Shown here: piece by piece, positions 18,075 through 28,300 of the stretch
Numbering within the stretch: the stretch's first letter is position 1
Layout: the number at the start of each line of letters is the position of its first letter
Assembly: GCF_007474605.1 (NCBI RefSeq)
Contig: NZ_VHKL01000009.1
Span: 124,001 to 188,000 of the forward strand
DNA: 64,000 nucleotides
DNA from: Rhodoligotrophos appendicifer
Lineage (GTDB): Bacteria > Pseudomonadota > Alphaproteobacteria > Rhizobiales > Im1
Direction of reading: 5' to 3'
Program-made: the position numbers and the translations under genes
Notes under the pieces: model-generated
The model's input: only the letters and a program-made list of their open reading frames with translations
What the model was told of the DNA's origin: nothing
Database searches by the model: none

Positions 18075-18114
18075 CAGCGCGGTCCCTGTTAAGGCACCGC
18101 GCTGTTCGCGTTTT
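18075..18114 (+). terminator. Rho-independent terminator after rplS
   Basis: Arms CAGCGCGGT (18075-18083) and ACCGCGCTG (18096-18104) are perfectly complementary around a 12-base loop. TTCGCGTTTT follows. The position, 24 bases after the rplS stop, fits the end of the rpsP operon. Confidence 0.75.
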
Positions 18115-18139
18115 AAGATTTACGCCAATTGAGGTAGTC

Positions 18140-18168
18140 TTGACCGGGGCCTGCGCGCTGGTCATATG
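18140..18168 (+). promoter_or_regulatory. Candidate sigma-70 promoter for leuC
   Basis: TTGACC (18140-18145) and CATATG (18163-18168) are 17 bases apart and end 38 bases before the leuC start. The -35 matches five of six consensus bases; the -10 only three. I saw no leader peptide or attenuator between this site and leuC. Confidence 0.35.
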
Positions 18169-18206
18169 AGATGCTGCCGCCAAGACCCGAGGAGAACGAC
18201 CGAGCT

Positions 18207-19613
18207 ATGAGTGCGCCCCGTACCCTGTATGACAAGATCTGGGACGATCATGTTGTCCATGAGGCCGAGGACGGGACCTGCCTCCTCTATATCGACCGCC
18301 ATCTGGTGCATGAAGTGACGAGCCCCCAGGCTTTCGAAGGGCTGCGCGTCGCCGGCAGAAAAGTCCGTGCGCCGAAAAAGACGCTGGCGGTGGTCGACCA
18401 TAACATTCCCACCACCGATCGCAGCCTAGGCATCGACGATCCGGAGTCCGCCTTCCAGATCGAGACGCTGGCGCAGAATGCGCGGGATTTCGGGATCGAG
18501 TATTTCAACGAGCGGGACAAGCGGCAGGGGATCGTGCACATCATCGGGCCGGAGCAAGGGTTCACCCTTCCGGGAACGACGATCGTGTGCGGCGACAGCC
18601 ACACCTCAACCCACGGTGCATTCGGGGCTCTGGCCCATGGGATCGGCACCTCGGAGGTGGAGCATGTCCTCGCGACGCAGACGCTGATCCAGAAGAAGGC
18701 GAAGAACATGCGCGTCACGGTGGACGGCACGCTGCCGCCCGGCGTGACGTCGAAGGACATCATCCTCTCGATCATCGGCGAGATCGGGACGGCGGGCGGC
18801 ACCGGCCATGTGATCGAATATGCCGGCGAGGCCATTCGCGCCCTGTCCATCGAAGGGCGGATGACGGTCTGCAACATGTCGATCGAAGGCGGGGCGCGGG
18901 CCGGGATGATCGCGCCGGACGAGACGACCTATGCCTATTTCAAGGACCGGCCGATGTCGCCGAAGGGCGAGGCCTGGGACGCGGCTCGGCGGTACTGGGA
19001 CACTCTGTACACGGAAGAGAGTGCGCATTTCGATCACGAGCTGAAGCTCGACGCCGCGACGCTGCCGCCGATCGTGACCTGGGGCACAAGTCCGGAGGAT
19101 GTGGTGGCGATCACCGGTTGCGTGCCGGATCCGGCTGCCATCATCGACGAGGCCAAGCGCCAGTCGATGCAGCGGGCGCTGGAGTATATGGGCCTGACGG
19201 CCGGCACGAAGATGACCGACATCAGCATCGACCGGGTGTTCATCGGCTCCTGCACCAATGGGCGCATCGAGGATCTGCGCGCGGTGGCGAAGGTGGTCGA
19301 GGGCCATCATGTCAACGGCCATGTCAATGCGATGATCGTCCCGGGCTCCGGACTGGTGAAGATCCAGGCGGAAGCCGAAGGGCTCGACCGCATCTTCAAG
19401 GCGGCCGGCTTCGACTGGCGCGAGCCAGGTTGCTCCATGTGCCTGGCCATGAACGCCGACAAGCTCAGCCCCAAGGAGCGCTGCGCCTCGACCTCCAACA
19501 GAAACTTCGAAGGCCGGCAGGGCAAGGGTGGCCGCACCCACCTCGTCTCGCCCGCCATGGCTGCCGCTGCCGCCATCACCGGACGGTTTGTCGATGTACG
19601 ACAGTGGCATTGA
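18207..19613 (+). CDS. leuC: 3-isopropylmalate dehydratase large subunit
   Basis: This 468-residue aconitase-family subunit isomerises 2- to 3-isopropylmalate in leucine synthesis. Iron-sulfur ligands are visible in FIGSCTNGR and [10 protein letters not shown], and [13 protein letters not shown] is the substrate-loop motif. GAGGAGA lies 13 bases upstream of ATG 18207. Its partner leuD starts 1.36 kb downstream, after three small genes, rather than directly adjacent. Confidence 0.97.
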   Translation: MSAPRTLYDKIWDDHVVHEAEDGTCLLYIDRHLVHEVTSPQAFEGLRVAGRKVRAPKKTLAVVDHNIPTTDRSLGIDDPESAFQIETLAQNARDFGIEYFNERDKRQGIVHIIGPEQGFTLPGTTIVCGDSHTSTHGAFGALAHGIGTSEVEHVLATQTLIQKKAKNMRVTVDGTLPPGVTSKDIILSIIGEIGTAGGTGHVIEYAGEAIRALSIEGRMTVCNMSIEGGARAGMIAPDETTYAYFKDRPMSPKGEAWDAARRYWDTLYTEESAHFDHELKLDAATLPPIVTWGTSPEDVVAITGCVPDPAAIIDEAKRQSMQRALEYMGLTAGTKMTDISIDRVFIGSCTNGRIEDLRAVAKVVEGHHVNGHVNAMIVPGSGLVKIQAEAEGLDRIFKAAGFDWREPGCSMCLAMNADKLSPKERCASTSNRNFEGRQGKGGRTHLVSPAMAAAAAITGRFVDVRQWH

Positions 19614-19634
19614 GCACAGGAGCAGAAATCAGCC

Positions 19635-20096
19635 TTGGGCAGTTATAAACCATATCGAAGCAGCTATGCGGTGACGGGCGAGTACCGGCCGGACCGCTCA
19701 CGCTTCATCGCACCTTCTCTCGACGACATAGAGGCGTTGGCCGCGGAGGCTTACGCCCAGCTCCCCGACGCGTTTCGCGACTTGTGCGGCGACATCATCG
19801 TTCGGGTCTCGGACTTTCCGACCGAAGAGGTGCTCAAGGATCTCAACGCAGAAACTCCATTCGACCTCCTGGGCCTGTTCCACGGAGTGGGCATGGTTGC
19901 GGATGGCGGGACGCCGCGGACTGGGCAGATGCCGAACATGATCTGGCTCTACCGGCGGCCCATCCTCGATTACTGGGCTGAGCACGAAGACACGCTGGGG
20001 GACATCGTCGCGCATGTCCTGATCCATGAACTCGGCCACCATTTCGGCCTGTCGGACGAGGATATGGAACAAATCGAGGCGGAGGCCAGCGCCTGA
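19635..20096 (+). CDS. Zincin-like metallopeptidase family protein
   Basis: This 153-residue protein belongs to the small putative zinc peptidase family (Zincin_1). The zinc motif is HELGHHFG near residues 131-138, followed by LSDEDM, with the family phrases ALAAEAYAQLPDAFR and PNMIWLYRRPILDY. There is no signal peptide, so it is cytosolic. The assigned start is TTG 19635; GTG 19671 is in frame and closer to the family's usual start. It lies 21 bases after leuC, a frequent neighbour in related bacteria. Its substrate is unknown. Confidence 0.82.
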   Translation: MGSYKPYRSSYAVTGEYRPDRSRFIAPSLDDIEALAAEAYAQLPDAFRDLCGDIIVRVSDFPTEEVLKDLNAETPFDLLGLFHGVGMVADGGTPRTGQMPNMIWLYRRPILDYWAEHEDTLGDIVAHVLIHELGHHFGLSDEDMEQIEAEASA

Positions 20097-20132
20097 CCTT
20101 CGCATGACAGCGGAAAAGGGGAGATCCGAGTC

Positions 20133-20705
20133 TTGTTGCCTGCCCTTCTCGCGATCCTCCTTCTCCTTTCTGCCGTGAACGTGGCGCTCGCACAGAAGAA
20201 GCCGACCAAGCCCTCTCTCGTCGATTCCATCACGCGTAATGCGACGCTCAAGGATCCTGGCCAGGCCATGGTCGCAGGCCAGCCAGTGAGATGCGGCGGG
20301 AGCCGCACCCTCATCAGTCCGCATTTCTATGACTATGGCGGCGCGATGAAGGGGTTGATCATCCTGAACCCGAGGAAGCTCGCGCGCCTCCCTCGCGTGT
20401 CCCAACTCTTCGTCTTCGCTCATGAGTGCGGCCACCAGCATGTCGGACAAAGCGAGAGCAGGGCCGACTGCTTCGCCGTTCAGCAGGGAAAGACTGCCGG
20501 GTGGCTGAAGGAACGGGACATCGGAACGATCTGCGCCTCACTCTTCTCGAATTCGAGAGGCGACGAGTTCCACGCCCCGGGTCCGAAGAGATGCAGCATG
20601 CTCAAAGCCTGCTACCGCGATGCAAAGCCTAGTCGCGTCCAGGTCATCATTGGCGGTTCCGGGTCGAGGCCCTCTCCGTCATTCGCGAAAAGACATGCCG
20701 AATGA
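20133..20705 (+). CDS. Exported HExxH-motif protein, putative metallopeptidase
   Basis: This 190-residue protein starts with a clear Sec signal peptide (LPALLAILLLLSAVNVALA, cleavage near residue 20). The mature domain has FVFAHECGHQHVGQSESRADCFAV, an HExxH with a downstream ESRAD segment as in small zincins. Four or more cysteines (CGGS, ECGH, ADCF, TICA, RCSM, KACY) could form disulfides in the periplasm. The start is TTG with GGGGAG upstream. Its stop overlaps the ATG of the next gene. I assign no specific substrate. Confidence 0.75.
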   Translation: MLPALLAILLLLSAVNVALAQKKPTKPSLVDSITRNATLKDPGQAMVAGQPVRCGGSRTLISPHFYDYGGAMKGLIILNPRKLARLPRVSQLFVFAHECGHQHVGQSESRADCFAVQQGKTAGWLKERDIGTICASLFSNSRGDEFHAPGPKRCSMLKACYRDAKPSRVQVIIGGSGSRPSPSFAKRHAE

Positions 20706-20911
20706 ACGAGGAACACGGGCCCGATTCCTCGAATGATCTGAGGCGCATGGAGCAGCAGAGCGAGAGGCTGCTCACGGGCGACCCTGCGCAGCCTGAGTAT
20801 GACGACAGCGATCCCGCCACGATCTGGGGCAAAAGGTTGGGACGTGGCCTCAGCGTGGTCCTGGCCGCGTATCTGCTCTGGCACCTCTATTCCACCTATG
20901 CCGGCGGGTAA
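20702..20911 (+). CDS. Small single-pass membrane protein of unknown function
   Basis: This 69-residue protein has an acidic, polar N-terminal part and one C-terminal hydrophobic helix (GLSVVLAAYLLWHLYSTYAGG). Its ATG overlaps the stop of the exported HExxH protein (ATGA), which suggests coupled translation and perhaps a joint role. No family is recognised. leuD begins 61 bases downstream. Confidence 0.65.
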   Translation: MNEEHGPDSSNDLRRMEQQSERLLTGDPAQPEYDDSDPATIWGKRLGRGLSVVLAAYLLWHLYSTYAGG

Positions 20912-20972
20912 GGACACTTGACCGCGCGCAGCTAGGCGGGCAATACCCCATCATGTTTCCGGAGAATGCTTC

Positions 20973-21578
20973 ATGGACAAATTCGTCGAACTGACAGGCA
21001 TTGCAGCTCCCTTGCCGATGATCAACATCGACACGGACCAGATCATTCCTAAGCAGTTCCTCAAGACCATCAAGCGCAGCGGCCTCAAGGAAGGATTGTT
21101 CTTCGATTTGCGTTTCGAAGACGATGGTTCGGAGAAGCCCGATTTCGTGCTGAACAAGCCGGCCTATCGCAATGCGCAGATCTTGGTCGCGGGAGAGAAT
21201 TTCGGATGCGGTTCGAGCCGGGAGCATGCCCCCTGGGCGCTTCTCGATTTCGGCATCCGCTGCGTCATCTCCACCTCGTTTGCGGACATCTTCTACAACA
21301 ATTGTTTCAAAAACGGGGTGCTGCCCATCGTGGTGTCGCCGGAGGATCTCGAGAAGCTGATGGACGATGCCAGCCGGGGGTCCAACGCGACCCTGACGAT
21401 CGACCTGCCGAACCAGGTCATCAAAGGGCCGGATGGCGGCGAGGTCCACTTCGAGATCGATCCCTTCCGCAAGCAGTGTCTCATCGAAGGTCTCGACGAT
21501 ATCGGTCTCACGATGCAGAAGGACGCGTCCATCGGAGCCTATGAGCAAAAGGCGCATGCGAGCCGCGTCTGGCTGTAA
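20973..21578 (+). CDS. leuD: 3-isopropylmalate dehydratase small subunit
   Basis: This 201-residue swivel-domain subunit pairs with LeuC. The motifs [14 protein letters not shown] and [15 protein letters not shown] are diagnostic, and the length is normal. GGAGAA precedes the ATG at 20973. A TTGACC at 20918-20923 could be a -35 element, but no good -10 follows it. leuB lies 63 bases downstream. Confidence 0.97.
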   Translation: MDKFVELTGIAAPLPMINIDTDQIIPKQFLKTIKRSGLKEGLFFDLRFEDDGSEKPDFVLNKPAYRNAQILVAGENFGCGSSREHAPWALLDFGIRCVISTSFADIFYNNCFKNGVLPIVVSPEDLEKLMDDASRGSNATLTIDLPNQVIKGPDGGEVHFEIDPFRKQCLIEGLDDIGLTMQKDASIGAYEQKAHASRVWL

Positions 21579-21641
21579 GACCCTGACATCACCACTGCCC
21601 AACACATCAAAAAAACGCCCATAACCGCGCAGGATCCTTCC

Positions 21642-22751
21642 ATGCCCACATTCAATATACTCATGCTTCCCGGTGACGGCATCGGCGTGGAGGTCATGGC
21701 CGAAGTCCAGACCCTCATCGACTGGTTCAATCACCAGGGCATCGCCCGGTTCGAGGTCGAGCAGGACCTCGTGGGCGGCAGCGCGTATGACGCCTATGGA
21801 GAGGCTATCTCTGAAGCGGCGATGGATCTGGCGCAAGCCTCCGACGCCGTGATGTTCGGCGCCGTCGGCGGTCCCAAGTGGGATGCCGTGCCTTATGAGA
21901 AGCGGCCGGAGGCCGGCCTGCTGCGGCTGCGGAAGGATCTTGGGCTGTTCGCCAATCTGCGACCGGCGATCTGCTATGGGGCCTTGGCCGACGCGTCAGC
22001 GCTGAAACGAGAGCTGGTCGAAGGGCTCGACATCCTGATCGTGCGCGAGCTGACCGGCGGCGTCTATTTCGGCGAGCCGAAGGAGATCGTCGATCTGGGC
22101 AACGGACAGAAGCGGGCGGTGGACACGCAAGTCTACCAGACCTTCGAAATCGAACGGATCGTGCGGGTGGCCTGCGAACTGGCGCGGACACGGAGGAAGA
22201 AGGTCACCTCCTCGGATAAGAAGAACGTGATGAAGTCCGGCGTGCTGTGGGACGAGGTCGCGCGGCAGGTGCATTCGCGCGAATATTCCGACATCACCTA
22301 TGAGCACATGCTGGCCGATAATTGCGGCATGCAACTGGTCCGGCAGCCGAAGCAGTTCGACGTCATCGTGACGGACAATCTGTTCGGCGACATGCTTTCC
22401 GACGTCGCGGCGATGCTGACGGGCTCGCTTGGCATGCTGCCCTCGGCTTCGCTTGGGGCGCCTGACGAGAAAACCGGCCGGCGCAAGAGCATGTACGAGC
22501 CGGTGCACGGTTCGGCGCCCGACATCACCGGCCAAGGCATCGCCAATCCGATCGCCACCATTGCGTCTTTCGGAATGGCCCTGCGCTACTCCTTCGGCAT
22601 GGGCGAGTGGGCAGACAAGCTGGACCAAGCGATCGCAAAGGTGCTGGACCAGGGCCTGCGCACTCGGGACATCATGCAGTCAGGCATGCGCGAGGTCTCG
22701 ACCACGGAGATGGGAACGGCGATCAGGCAGGAGCTTGCCGCTTCAGCCTGA
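21642..22751 (+). CDS. leuB: 3-isopropylmalate dehydrogenase
   Basis: This 369-residue NAD-dependent enzyme oxidatively decarboxylates 3-isopropylmalate, the third leucine-pathway step. Motifs include [12 protein letters not shown], the substrate-binding [36 protein letters not shown] for the metal site and [25 protein letters not shown] precedes the ATG. It is convergent with the outer-membrane gene, 15 bases away. Confidence 0.98.
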   Translation: MPTFNILMLPGDGIGVEVMAEVQTLIDWFNHQGIARFEVEQDLVGGSAYDAYGEAISEAAMDLAQASDAVMFGAVGGPKWDAVPYEKRPEAGLLRLRKDLGLFANLRPAICYGALADASALKRELVEGLDILIVRELTGGVYFGEPKEIVDLGNGQKRAVDTQVYQTFEIERIVRVACELARTRRKKVTSSDKKNVMKSGVLWDEVARQVHSREYSDITYEHMLADNCGMQLVRQPKQFDVIVTDNLFGDMLSDVAAMLTGSLGMLPSASLGAPDEKTGRRKSMYEPVHGSAPDITGQGIANPIATIASFGMALRYSFGMGEWADKLDQAIAKVLDQGLRTRDIMQSGMREVSTTEMGTAIRQELAASA

Positions 22752-22766
22752 GTTGCCGCCCTCGCA

Positions 22767-23786
22767 TCAGAAGCGGTAACTCGCCTGGGCGAAAGCTCCA
22801 TAGCGCCAGTTGACGAAGTCCTTGCGATCGCTCCCATGCACACTGGGAACGGGAGCCCTATCGTCGCGGTCGGCAGACGCATACCAGTATCGACCGCCGA
22901 CGCCCACTTCCCAGCTTTCATCGATGCGCCATGTCGCGACGAGCTGGAGCTGAGCGCCCATGCCTGCACCCCTTGCCAGAAAGTTCGGGAATGGGGGCCT
23001 TCTGAAAAAGTGGCTGTCGTCAGCCTTCAGAAACAGAAATGGCAAAAAGGCTGCCTCACCGGAAAGCCCCAGCCCGTTGCCGAGATCGATCGCAAACTCC
23101 GCTCCTATGCGCGGACCAAACCAAAGGCCGTCATTCCGGATCAAGCGATTTGCAAAAGGTACGGCCACTTCACCCGGTTCAAAAGAAGGAACCTCCTCGC
23201 CGCCGAACTGCTCCAAGTGGCTGTTGATCGCCGCGATGGCTTCGCCTGCGCGGTCGTCGACGGGGTTGGCGATCATTCCATATGCGTCCAGCACCTCATT
23301 CCAGTAGGTAAGACCCGCAAAACCGCCAAGCCGGATGCCGGGGTACCTCGCAAAGGGAACCCCTCTGTAGCCGAGATCCAACGCACCATAAACAAGACGG
23401 CTCCCATCCGTGGCCGAGCCTGCATTGATGTTCGACGTGGTGTCCGACCATGTGATCATTCCGCCAGCCAAGCGGTAGTAATCTTTGTCGCGGAACGTTC
23501 CTGAGGTGATCATCCCGAGGCCCATGAAGCCTTTCAAAACGAAACCACTCCGTTCACCACGGAAGAATGTTTCAAGGCTCGAGGCATTTAGGTCGGTGTA
23601 GTCGAGCGTGGAGCCTCCCCAATCGCCAGGATTGCTCAGGGAGGTCCTTAATGTGCCGGTGCTGTACCAATACCGAGCCCCGACCTCGAATACCGGTTTG
23701 GTCATGCCAGGATCCCGAAGAGCTGGTTCGGCCGCTGCTGCGACGGTGTGAAAAGCTGCAAGAAAGACAATTATCGACTGTTTCAA
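22767..23786 (-). CDS. Outer-membrane beta-barrel protein, unknown function
   Basis: This 339-residue protein has a signal peptide (KQSIIVFLAAFHTVAAAAEPA) and a long alternating pattern of aromatic and polar strands (VGARYWYSTGTL, VGGRYWYAS). It ends in ...ASYRF, the C-terminal aromatic signature of barrels inserted by the BAM machinery. TTG at 23786 is taken as the start because GAGG lies six bases upstream; an ATG at 23837 is also in frame. No specific channel or enzyme family is recognised. It is convergent with leuB. Confidence 0.75.
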   Translation of the reverse strand: MKQSIIVFLAAFHTVAAAAEPALRDPGMTKPVFEVGARYWYSTGTLRTSLSNPGDWGGSTLDYTDLNASSLETFFRGERSGFVLKGFMGLGMITSGTFRDKDYYRLAGGMITWSDTTSNINAGSATDGSRLVYGALDLGYRGVPFARYPGIRLGGFAGLTYWNEVLDAYGMIANPVDDRAGEAIAAINSHLEQFGGEEVPSFEPGEVAVPFANRLIRNDGLWFGPRIGAEFAIDLGNGLGLSGEAAFLPFLFLKADDSHFFRRPPFPNFLARGAGMGAQLQLVATWRIDESWEVGVGGRYWYASADRDDRAPVPSVHGSDRKDFVNWRYGAFAQASYRF

Positions 23787-24170
23787 TGAGGCCTCGTAAC
23801 GCGAAGAAAATATGCGTCGTGCATTGCAGTCGTGCATGGCGCAATTCCGGCGGGGACGGGCCACTCCAGAGACCGGGTTAGTCCTTTTCGTGCCGACACC
23901 CCCCAAGGTCGCGCTGGTCCTTGACAACGACCCGCCGCTCATGCACGAAGCTGGGGTCCCGCGCGCGTTAACGCGGGTGTTCCGGGCTGGGCATGTCGAT
24001 GAGCAACCTGCACATCATTTTCACGACGAAAACGACGACTGCCAAACGCGCCGTCACAAAGACGGGCGCGTAACGCTGCCTCTTCCGCAATCTCTCCCGG
24101 CGGGAGAGACGCACTGGGCCAGTCCGATGGCCTGTTCCGGGAGAGAGCGCTGCCTATTAGGAGAATTCAC
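23787..24170. other. Non-coding region upstream of asd with two palindromes
   Basis: These 384 bases separate the barrel gene from asd, which diverge here. CGCGTTAACGCG (23964-23975) is a perfect 12-base palindrome inside a longer CCCGCG/CGCGGG repeat. TCTCTCCCG-G-CGGGAGAGA (24091-24109) is a perfect nine-base-arm palindrome, and part of it (GGGAGAGA) recurs at about 24140-24147. AGGAG at 24159 is the asd ribosome binding site. A TTGACA at 23921 has no good -10. Confidence 0.5.
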
Positions 24171-25211
24171 ATGGGCTACAAGGTTGCAGTTGTCGGCGCC
24201 ACCGGAAATGTCGGCCGCGAGATGCTCAACATTCTCGACGAGCGGGAATTTCCCGTCGACGAAATCCATGCCGTCGCCTCGCGGCGGTCGCAGGGCGTCG
24301 AGGTTTCATTCGGCGACCGTACGATCAAATGCCAGGATCTGGAGCATTTCGATTTCTCAGGGATCGATTTCTGCCTGATGTCGGCCGGGTCGGCCGTATC
24401 GAAGGAATGGTCGCCGCGGATCGGCGCAAAGGGCGCCATGGTCATCGATAATTCCTCTTGCTTCCGCTACGAGCAAGACGTGCCGCTGATCGTCCCCGAG
24501 GTCAATGCACAGGCGCTCGAGGCCTATATGGCGCGACCCAATCGGCGCAACATCATCGCCAATCCCAATTGCTCGACCGCACAAATGGTGGTGGCCCTGA
24601 AGCCGCTGCATGACGCGGCCAAGATCAAGCGTGTGGTGGTGTCGACCTATCAGTCGGTGTCGGGTGCCGGCAAGGACGCGATGGACGAGCTGTGGAACCA
24701 GACAAAGGGCAAATATGTGCCCGGGCAAGAGGTCGATCCAGCCAAGTTCACCAAACAGATCGCCTTCAACGTCATCCCCCATATCGATGTCTTCATGGAA
24801 GACGGATATACGAAGGAAGAATGGAAGATGGTGGTCGAGACGAAGAAGATTCTCGATCCCCGGATCAAAGTCACCGCCACCTGCGTCCGCGTGCCGGTCT
24901 TCGTTGGACATTCCGAGGCGATCAACATCGAGTTCGAGAACCCGATTTCCGACGAGGAAGCGCGCGAGATCCTGCGCGAGGCGCCCGGCGTTCTGGTCAT
25001 CGACAAGCGTGAGGCCGGCGGCTATGTGACGCCCGTCGAGGCCGTGGGAGACTACGCCACATTCGTGAGCCGAATCCGGGTCGATCCCACAGTCGATAAC
25101 GGACTTGCGCTCTGGGTGGTTTCGGACAATTTGCGCAAGGGAGCGGCGCTGAACAGCGTGCAGATCGCAGAGGCGCTGGTCAATCGCGGATTGATCCGGA
25201 AGGCCGCTTGA
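24171..25211 (+). CDS. asd: Aspartate-semialdehyde dehydrogenase
   Basis: This 346-residue enzyme makes aspartate semialdehyde, the branch point to lysine/diaminopimelate, threonine and methionine. The Rossmann motif VVGATGNVGREML is at the N-terminus. The catalytic cysteine lies in NPNCSTAQMV, and VSTYQSVSGAGK and RVPVFVGHSEA are further family motifs. The ATG follows AGGAG with good spacing. A hairpin terminator follows. Confidence 0.98.
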   Translation: MGYKVAVVGATGNVGREMLNILDEREFPVDEIHAVASRRSQGVEVSFGDRTIKCQDLEHFDFSGIDFCLMSAGSAVSKEWSPRIGAKGAMVIDNSSCFRYEQDVPLIVPEVNAQALEAYMARPNRRNIIANPNCSTAQMVVALKPLHDAAKIKRVVVSTYQSVSGAGKDAMDELWNQTKGKYVPGQEVDPAKFTKQIAFNVIPHIDVFMEDGYTKEEWKMVVETKKILDPRIKVTATCVRVPVFVGHSEAINIEFENPISDEEAREILREAPGVLVIDKREAGGYVTPVEAVGDYATFVSRIRVDPTVDNGLALWVVSDNLRKGAALNSVQIAEALVNRGLIRKAA

Positions 25212-25218
25212 GGTTTAC

Positions 25219-25250
25219 CCCCCTCCTCATCACGAGGAGAGGGGTTCTTC
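25219..25250 (+). terminator. Putative terminator after asd
   Basis: CCCC-CTCCTC pairs with GAGGAG-A-GGGG (one bulged A at 25240) across a five-base loop, eight bases after the asd stop. It is followed by TTCTTC. It separates asd from the glycogen/trehalose cluster. Confidence 0.5.
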
Positions 25251-25306
25251 GTGAGGGAACCGATCCACCGCTCCTGGTTTAGTTAGTTTTCGGCGGAGCG
25301 GAGCGG

Positions 25307-28300
25307 ATGCAGCAAAAGACCTCAAGGAGCGCGAAGAAAGCACCCATCGGGCGGAATGCCGCAATGCTGCGGCTGACCCCGAGGATCTATGGCTTCAATC
25401 CCCTGCTCGCGGGGCCTGCCTCCTCATGGGGTTCGCAATTTCAGCGGATCGCAGCGATGGGCTTCGACGCCCTTCATATCGATCCCTCGTCAACGGCGCC
25501 CTCACCCGGCTTCTTCGAAATCGGCATCGAGCCTCACGACCTTCATCGGCTGGTCCGGGGCGAAGATCAGAGGACGCCCGAGGACATCCTGGCCGGCGTC
25601 GTGGAGCAAGCGGGCCGCGAGGGGCTCGCGGTCCTGGTCGATATCGCCATTGCACCGGAGGAGCCGGCGCGGCTGGATCTCTTCGGAGACCGGGCAGAGG
25701 AAAGCCTCAGCCACATTGCCGAACAGATCACCAGAGCGAAAGAGATGGGCGTGGCCGGCTTCCGCTGCCGACGGGCCCATGCTGTGCCGGCATGGATCTG
25801 GAGCCGGCTGAAGCAGCAGGCCGGGGACGCGATCCTCATTGCGGATACACTCCCGGCCGCAATCGATACGACGCTGAGTGTCTTGCAAGACGGAAGCTTC
25901 GATCTCGTCTTCAACAGCTCGGCGTGGTGGGATTTCCGGCAGGAATGGGCGTTCACGCAATATGACCAGCTGAGGCGACTTACTCCGACGATCGCCTTTC
26001 CCGAGGACGTCCGCACCGGACGCCTGTCCAGCAATTTCGGGCATTTGCCGGCCGCGGAGATCGAGCGTCTGTATCGGCAACGCTATCTGTTTGCGATCGG
26101 GTTCTCAGCGGGTGTCTGGTGCCCCATGGGATTTGAGTTCGGGCTGCGCAGTTTCCCGCATGCGGCCGAAGTCGAAGAAGGACACTGGGAGCGCCATGAG
26201 GCGGACAAGCAGTTCGACCTGTCGTCTTTCATAAGGGACGCCAATGCGCTGAAATCCTCACAGCCAGCGCTGGCACAGGAGCGACTGCTTCGGCCCGTGG
26301 TGGCACCCGACAATGCCCTTGCAGGTTTCCTCCGTCTCGATCAGGAGAGCGACACCGCAGCAGAGAACGCCGTCGTCGTGCTGATCAATCCCACGGGTTC
26401 CGCCCAGTCGGGCCCGGGCCTGGCAAGGATCCTCGCCGCAGCGGGCGGGCGGTTCGAGTCCTTCGATGACGTTACACCGAGCCGCTCCACGCCTTCCGAT
26501 GTGCTGACGCCCCATGAGACGGTGCTGTTGCGGGGGGCTGCCGCGGCGATCGCCGCAGCTCGCCCGCATGAGCTGTCGATCGACGATCTGGCCGAAGAGC
26601 GCATTGCCATCGAGGCGGTGAGCCCGGAGATCGATTTTGGCCGGTTTCCAGCAAAACGCCTCGTGGGTGACGTGCTGACGGTCGAAGCCGACATCTTTTC
26701 AGACGGGCATGATGTGACTGCGGCCGCCCTGCTCTACAGGGAGCCTGGCGCAGACGCGTGGATCGAGACCCCGATGACCCATGTCATCAACGATCGCTGG
26801 AGCGGCAGCTTTCAACTCAGCAAGATCGGGCGCTACGACTATCGTCTCACCGGGTGGAAGGACAATTTCGGCTATTGGCAATACGAGGTGGGCAAGAAGC
26901 AGGCTGCTGGTGTGGATGTCGGACTGGAGCTTCGGGAAGGGCTGGCTCTCGTCCGGGAGGCCATGTCACATGCGGACGGACCCGAGCTCTCAGCACTGGA
27001 AGATCTCACCAAGGTCGCGCCAGAATCCGCCCAGATCGAAGCCTTGATGTCCCCGCAGACGATGGCCTTGATGCGGCTTACGGCGCCCCGGGCCAACCTC
27101 ACAACCTGTGAGCGAACGCTGCAGGTGATCGTCGAGCGCCGGGCGGCGGCGGTTTCGGCGTGGTATGAGCTTATGCCGAGATCCCAGTCCGGCGACGTGA
27201 ACAGGCACGGCACGTTCGACGACGTCATCAGCCGGCTGCCTTATGTGCGCGACATGGGCTTCGACGTTCTCTATTTCCCGCCGATCCATCCCATCGGCCG
27301 CAAGAATCGAAAGGGCCGCAACAACACGCTCACGCCGAGCGCGGAGGATCCCGGCAGTCCCTATGCCATCGGCTCAGCCGAAGGCGGGCACGATGCCTTG
27401 CATCCGGAGCTGGGAAGTTTCGAGGATTTCGAGCGCCTGGTGATCGCCGCGCGGGAGCACGGATTGGAGATCGCCCTCGACTTCGCGATCCAATGTTCGC
27501 CCGATCACCCATGGATCAAAGAGCATCCCGAGTGGTTCGACTGGCGACCGGACGGCACAATCAAGTATGCGGAGAACCCTCCGAAGAAGTATGAGGACAT
27601 CATCAATGTCCATTTCTATCGTGGCGCCTATCCGGACCTCTGGTATGCGCTTCGGGACGTCGTGCTGTTCTGGGCCACCAAAGGCGTCAAGATCTTCCGG
27701 GTCGACAATCCCCATACGAAGCCTTTTCCATTCTGGGAGTGGATGATCCGCGAGGTGCAGGACCAGCACCCGGACGCGATCTTTCTCGCCGAGGCCTTCA
27801 CTCGGCCCAAGGTGATGAAGCGACTTGCGAAGCTCGGATTTACTCAGTCCTACAGTTATTTCACTTGGCGAAACACGAAGTACGAACTGACCGAGTATCT
27901 CACCGAGCTCACGACTCAGGGGCCCGAAGACTATATGCGTCCCAACTTCTTCACGAATACGCCCGACATCAATCCCGTTTATCTTCAGACCAGCGGCCGC
28001 GCCGGGTTCCAGGCACGGCTCGTGCTGGCGGCGACGCTCTCCACCGTCTATGGGATCTATAGCGGCTTCGAGTTATGCGAGGCGGCTGCGCTCCCCGGGC
28101 GGGAGGAGTATCTGGATTCGGAGAAGTATGAGATCCGGGCGTGGGACTGGGAGCGTCCAGGGAACATCCGGGGCGACGTGGCGATCATCAACCGGATCCG
28201 GAAAGACAATCCTGCCCTTTGGGAGTTCGCCAATCTCAGGTTCCTGAACTGCTGGAACGACAACATCATCGCCTATTACAAGATCACGGAGTCCTTGGAC

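Noticed and set aside
23921-23949. TTGACA as the asd -35 element
   Set aside because: The -10 position at 17 bases reads CACGAA, a poor match, and the site is about 220 bases from asd.
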